This document shows, one piece after another, positions 61,075 to 64,000 of a stretch of DNA of 64,000 nucleotides. Every line of letters begins with the position of its first letter. Within the stretch, counting starts at the first letter, position 1. The stretch is from the NCBI GenBank assembly GCA_963971425.1, contig OZ020520.1, forward strand, positions 25,500,754 to 25,564,753. Reading direction: 5' to 3'. The translations under genes were made by a program, and so were the position numbers. The DNA comes from Bryoerythrophyllum caledonicum. Its lineage: Eukaryota > Streptophyta > Bryopsida > Pottiales > Pottiaceae. Below the pieces are notes generated by a model, which was not told where the DNA came from, made no database searches, and was given only the letters and a program-made list of their open reading frames with translations.

Positions 61075-61215
61075 GCTAATTGAGCTAGATTTGATGCACT
61101 TAACTTGAGCCAATCAAGCTAATTTAAATTGAGTTCAATTTAAATTGGCTAATCCAATTTGATTAAACTCAATTTAAATTAGCTAATTGAGCTAAATTTG
61201 TTGCACTTAACTTGG
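61075..61215. repeat. Palindromic AATTTAAATT cluster within a direct repeat
   Basis: GAGCTAGATTTGATGCACTT and GAGCTAAATTTGTTGCACTT flank, in the same orientation, an AT-rich palindrome built of GCTAATTTAAATTGAG and CTCAATTTAAATTAGC. It should extrude as a cruciform or hairpin. Confidence 0.7.
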
Positions 61216-61359
61216 TACACACGCTTGGGCACCCTTGATGATTTGGACAAAGGTCTTCAAATGGAGCGACAATGTGAGTTGTGTGTACCTTGCATGGAAG
61301 ATTTGGCATGATGTTAATAGAGATATCTTTCTAACTCCTCAGTCTCCCAACAATCAAAG

Positions 61360-61423
61360 TAGTAGTAGTAAGAACTCCGGCCTTTCAAAAAGGTCGGCGT
61401 GAATAAAGTGTCTGTTCGTTATT
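61360..61423 (-). mobile_element. 64-bp mini-insertion with the non-LTR 3' tail, inverted
   Basis: On the minus strand GAACAGACACTTTATTCACG is followed by a CCG hairpin and a TTACTACTACTACT tail. Flanks CAACAATCAAAG (61348-61359) and CAATATTCAAAG (61424-61435) match at 10 of 12 bases, a probable target duplication. Confidence 0.72.
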
Positions 61424-61435
61424 CAATATTCAAAG

Positions 61436-62911
61436 CCATGCAGCAGAATCATCCACAAGTTGAAAACAATCAAGAAATTATTCGCAAAGGTAATTGAATT
61501 GAGGGAAGGTTATATCAAAATTTTGTAAGATCATCAAACAAAATCTGAGTACTGATGCACAGAGATAATAATGCAAGCCACAAACCTGCATGAATTAAGA
61601 GTCATTGGGAGTGTGTGACTAGATATTCCACCCAAAAAATGCAAAATTAGCTAAAAAGAAAAGGTTTTTTTTGTTCCTAGCGAGTACGTTCATGTACCAA
61701 TGCCTTGAGAATCATAAACTAGATGGGGAATTTTAAAAATAATTAAATAAATGGTATTTGTGAAAACACCATATGGTATATGAAAATGTCATCATTAATT
61801 TGATGTTCTTACAAATAATTACAATACCAATTTGAAAAGCTTGACCATCCTCCATAGTGGTGGCCTAAGAAGAGTTTTGGGTACCATTCATAGGACAGCT
61901 ATTCACAATTTCACATCCCGTACTTGGGTTGGAATCATCAACATGGCTAAATATAGAAGTACCATATTTCTAAAAACACTACATGCAAATGTGACGTTTT
62001 CACAAATATTGTGTTCAAAGCTACATCAAGTAACAAAATCCCTTAGGACATGACTCTTCTAATAACATCAAGACAATGAAAGTATTAATCGTCACAAAAA
62101 AACCCCCCTCCATTTTGTGTTTCAAATTTTATATTATACTCAATACTATTGGGTTGCAAATCCAAACTAGTGGATAAACAAAAACTATTGTCCAATTGAT
62201 GTCAAAAAACACTATCTCCTTCCGTCCATGTCCAGTCAGCTCCCTTTCCAATAGCATATGTTACAACAATTAGTTTCATTCTAACAATCAACTCCCAAGT
62301 ACATTTGCACATCTCCAAACCAAAACTCCCTCCAATATAATAGCCTCCCTTCATCACAGGCAAAACATAAAGCATGTGCACATGCCAACCGTATGGTTGA
62401 ATTTCGACCCCCATCTTGTCCCTGGAACCCCGGATTGGGACTCGGGTGACTAGATGGATTCAGCCCCACGAACTGAAGGGGGTCCAGGTCGAGCTGACCG
62501 TACAAGTGGATGCACAGACGATGGATGAACTACGTCGAGAGTCATTATTCATCCGTTCATGAGCGGCGTACAAACTCGACAAAAGGCTGACGCACATGCG
62601 TCAGGAGCTGAGCCGGCGGCGCCTGGATCAGCTGCTCCGACCCCGTTCACACCGCGCGGTGTGAAGGGGTTCGGGGTATTTGAAAGTCAGCCGGCGTACG
62701 CCAGGGAGCACGCCACTTGCATGTGCGCCGGCGTACGCCGCGTTGAGTAAAAAAAACCTCAAACCCCATCACATCGTGTGTTCTCACTGTGCTGGAGTTT
62801 GATGTTTTTTGTAAAATAAATTTCGTATAAGTATAGAAGTTCAGCGGGGTAGACTCTCTCTTTTCTTGGGATTTTGTGGCATATTTCTTCTCATTTTCAA
62901 TTGAGGTGGCT
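61436..62911. other. Noncoding stretch, probable 5' region of the Harbinger element
   Basis: No supported gene. The last 400 bases are GC-rich and full of short palindromes: TGACGCACATGCGTCA near 62587, TTCACACCGCGCGGTGTGAA at 62646-62665, and GGCGTACGCC twice near 62692 and 62731. These may belong to the 5' end of the Harbinger element; its terminal repeat could not be fixed because the 3' end lies outside the window. Confidence 0.4.
62646..62665. repeat. Perfect 20-bp palindrome
   Basis: TTCACACCGCGCGGTGTGAA. Its half TTCACACC matches the end of the MITE at 59154-59669. Confidence 0.8.
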
Positions 62912-64000
62912 ATGGGGGATCCAATAATTATTTTTTTTGCTTTCATGGTGGTTTTTGTGGCGTTGTCAACACCTCCTAGAAGGCGGCGGAGGAATTATTT
63001 GGAAATTATGGAGACATCAGTTGGAGCACGATATATGCCACTTATTATTGCGTTTTCTTGGGCGTGCCGTTTTGGAGACAGGATGTGGTGGGTGGAGCCA
63101 CGAAAATATATTCATTATGATATTGTGGAAGGTGATGTTTGGCACACGTCGCCGGGTATGTTGGATAGAAAATATTGGCAAGCATATAGAATGGGTTTGT
63201 TGGCATTTAATATGTTGGTGGATGAATTGACACCATTTTTGCAATCAAGGGCCATTCAATTTGTAAGAGATCCTATTTCTGTCCGTAAACAAATTGCATT
63301 AGTGATTTATAGATTGGCCCATGGGATTAGTTGTGACACTATGAGCAATTTATATGGGGTTGGCGCATCAACCATTAGAAAGTATACTTCTATTGTTTGT
63401 GCGGTTTTGAGTAGTACGGATGGACTTTATGGTAGGTATATACATGCCTCAACTAGTCATAGGCTCCAAGGGATTATTGAAAAAATTAGAGATGTAACGG
63501 GATTGCCAAATATATGTGGTGCAATAGATGGGACCCACATTCCGTTACGAGAAAAGCCTTCTAGACGTTATACGCCATATCCTTCAGATTTTTTTTGTAG
63601 AAAAAAATTTCATAGCATTAATGTGCAGGGCATTTGCGACATGGACATGATATTCTGGAATGCTAGACAACCTGGCGGAGTACATGGTGGAGGACAATTT
63701 CGTTGGTCATCTCTATATGGACAACTTCACACTAGACAAATTTTACGTGATCCTTTGATTCATTTGGGCGGCCAAGAAATTAGACCATATCTTATAGGAG
63801 ACTCGGCTTATCCAATCCGACCTTTTTTTATGAAGAATTTCAAACCGGCCAATCCTATATTTCGTGATCAAATTCGTTTCGATTCTTCTATGAATTCCGG
63901 TAGAGTCGTAATAGAAAATGCATTTGCTGCTTTAAAGAATCGTTGGAGGATTTTGAAGGCATTTGATATGAGTGTAGATAAATGTGCAATGGTTATTTTA
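62912..64000 (+). CDS. PIF/Harbinger transposase, open, 3' partial
   Basis: DDE transposase of the PIF/Harbinger superfamily. It would move its element into 3-bp TWA-type targets, usually with a Myb-like partner protein. The frame from ATG at 62912 stays open for 363 codons to the window edge. A basic N-terminus (PPRRRRRN) is followed by VRKQIALVIYRLAHG and a helix-turn-helix-like GVGASTIRKYTSIVC. The DDE triad is present: Asp in GAIDGTHIPL (63527-63529), Asp in LIGDSAYP (63800-63802) and Glu in VIENAFAALKNRWRIL (63914-63916), with 37 residues between the last two. QPGGVHGGGQFRWSSLY is the usual block between the first two. The start could also be the ATG at 63008 (METSVGARYMP). No nonsense codon or frameshift is visible, in contrast with the other transposases here. 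The Myb-like partner is not seen. Confidence 0.88.
   Translation, partial: MGDPIIIFFAFMVVFVALSTPPRRRRRNYLEIMETSVGARYMPLIIAFSWACRFGDRMWWVEPRKYIHYDIVEGDVWHTSPGMLDRKYWQAYRMGLLAFNMLVDELTPFLQSRAIQFVRDPISVRKQIALVIYRLAHGISCDTMSNLYGVGASTIRKYTSIVCAVLSSTDGLYGRYIHASTSHRLQGIIEKIRDVTGLPNICGAIDGTHIPLREKPSRRYTPYPSDFFCRKKFHSINVQGICDMDMIFWNARQPGGVHGGGQFRWSSLYGQLHTRQILRDPLIHLGGQEIRPYLIGDSAYPIRPFFMKNFKPANPIFRDQIRFDSSMNSGRVVIENAFAALKNRWRILKAFDMSVDKCAMVIL

Noticed and set aside
62559..62750. Plus-strand frame in the GC-rich palindrome region before the Harbinger gene
   Set aside because: Composition is Ala/Gly/Pro by GC bias and the frame follows palindromic noncoding sequence; not the Myb-like partner protein.
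1..64000. CRISPR arrays, bacterial operons and rRNA genes
   Set aside because: None seen. The tandem repeats have diverged units without regular unique spacers, and all context is plant nuclear.

Overview
This window looks like repeat-rich nuclear DNA of a land plant with a large genome, and the transposon set suggests a lineage outside the flowering plants. The evidence for a plant is a DREB-type AP2/ERF transcription factor with a plant intron, a plant-type hexokinase gene fragment, Helitron and CACTA elements, a plant-type L1 LINE and a PIF/Harbinger transposase. The evidence against an angiosperm is weaker: a SWIM-zinc-finger MULE family and a DUF7869 gene that I associate with mosses, lycophytes and ferns, a Tc1-type DD34E transposon, and a non-LTR element whose C-terminus looks like the restriction-like-endonuclease type. 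I cannot name the species.

Layout. 0-5.4 kb: a decayed MULE-type transposase (+), short tandem repeats, and a decayed DUF7869 gene (-) cut off at 5404. 5.4-11.9 kb: two almost identical 942-bp direct repeats on either side of a CCGG-rich retroelement-like unit (+) with one long gag-like frame. 12.6-13.5 kb: a short Helitron (-) at an AT target. 14.0-14.65 kb: two hexokinase exons (-), a broken fragment lying 11 bp from a second, inverted, diverged CCGG-rich unit (14.66-18.3 kb). 20.4-23.2 kb: a complete Tc1 element with 0.58-kb terminal inverted repeats, each made of three tandem units. 25.4-26.5 kb: a 5'-truncated non-LTR element with a 3' hairpin tail that recurs three more times (57.6, 60.9 and 61.4 kb) as 64-104 bp insertions. 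27.8-28.9 kb: the one apparently intact host gene, a DREB-like factor (-). 29-34.9 kb: higher-GC sequence with no supported gene. 35-44 kb: MITEs, tandem repeats and a truncated LINE. 44.7-53.4 kb: a nonautonomous CACTA, a near full-length L1 LINE (-) with an 18-bp target duplication, then a second CACTA. 53.6-54.8 kb: a decayed gag-like region (-). 56-62 kb: AT-rich sequence with MITEs and mini-insertions. 62.9 kb to the end: an open PIF/Harbinger transposase with its catalytic triad, running off the window.

The coding remnants share one style of decay. Most in-frame stops, and several lost catalytic or splice residues, can be explained by a single C-to-T or G-to-A change, as expected from deamination of methylated cytosine in silenced repeats. 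The two open frames without this damage are the DREB gene and the terminal Harbinger transposase.
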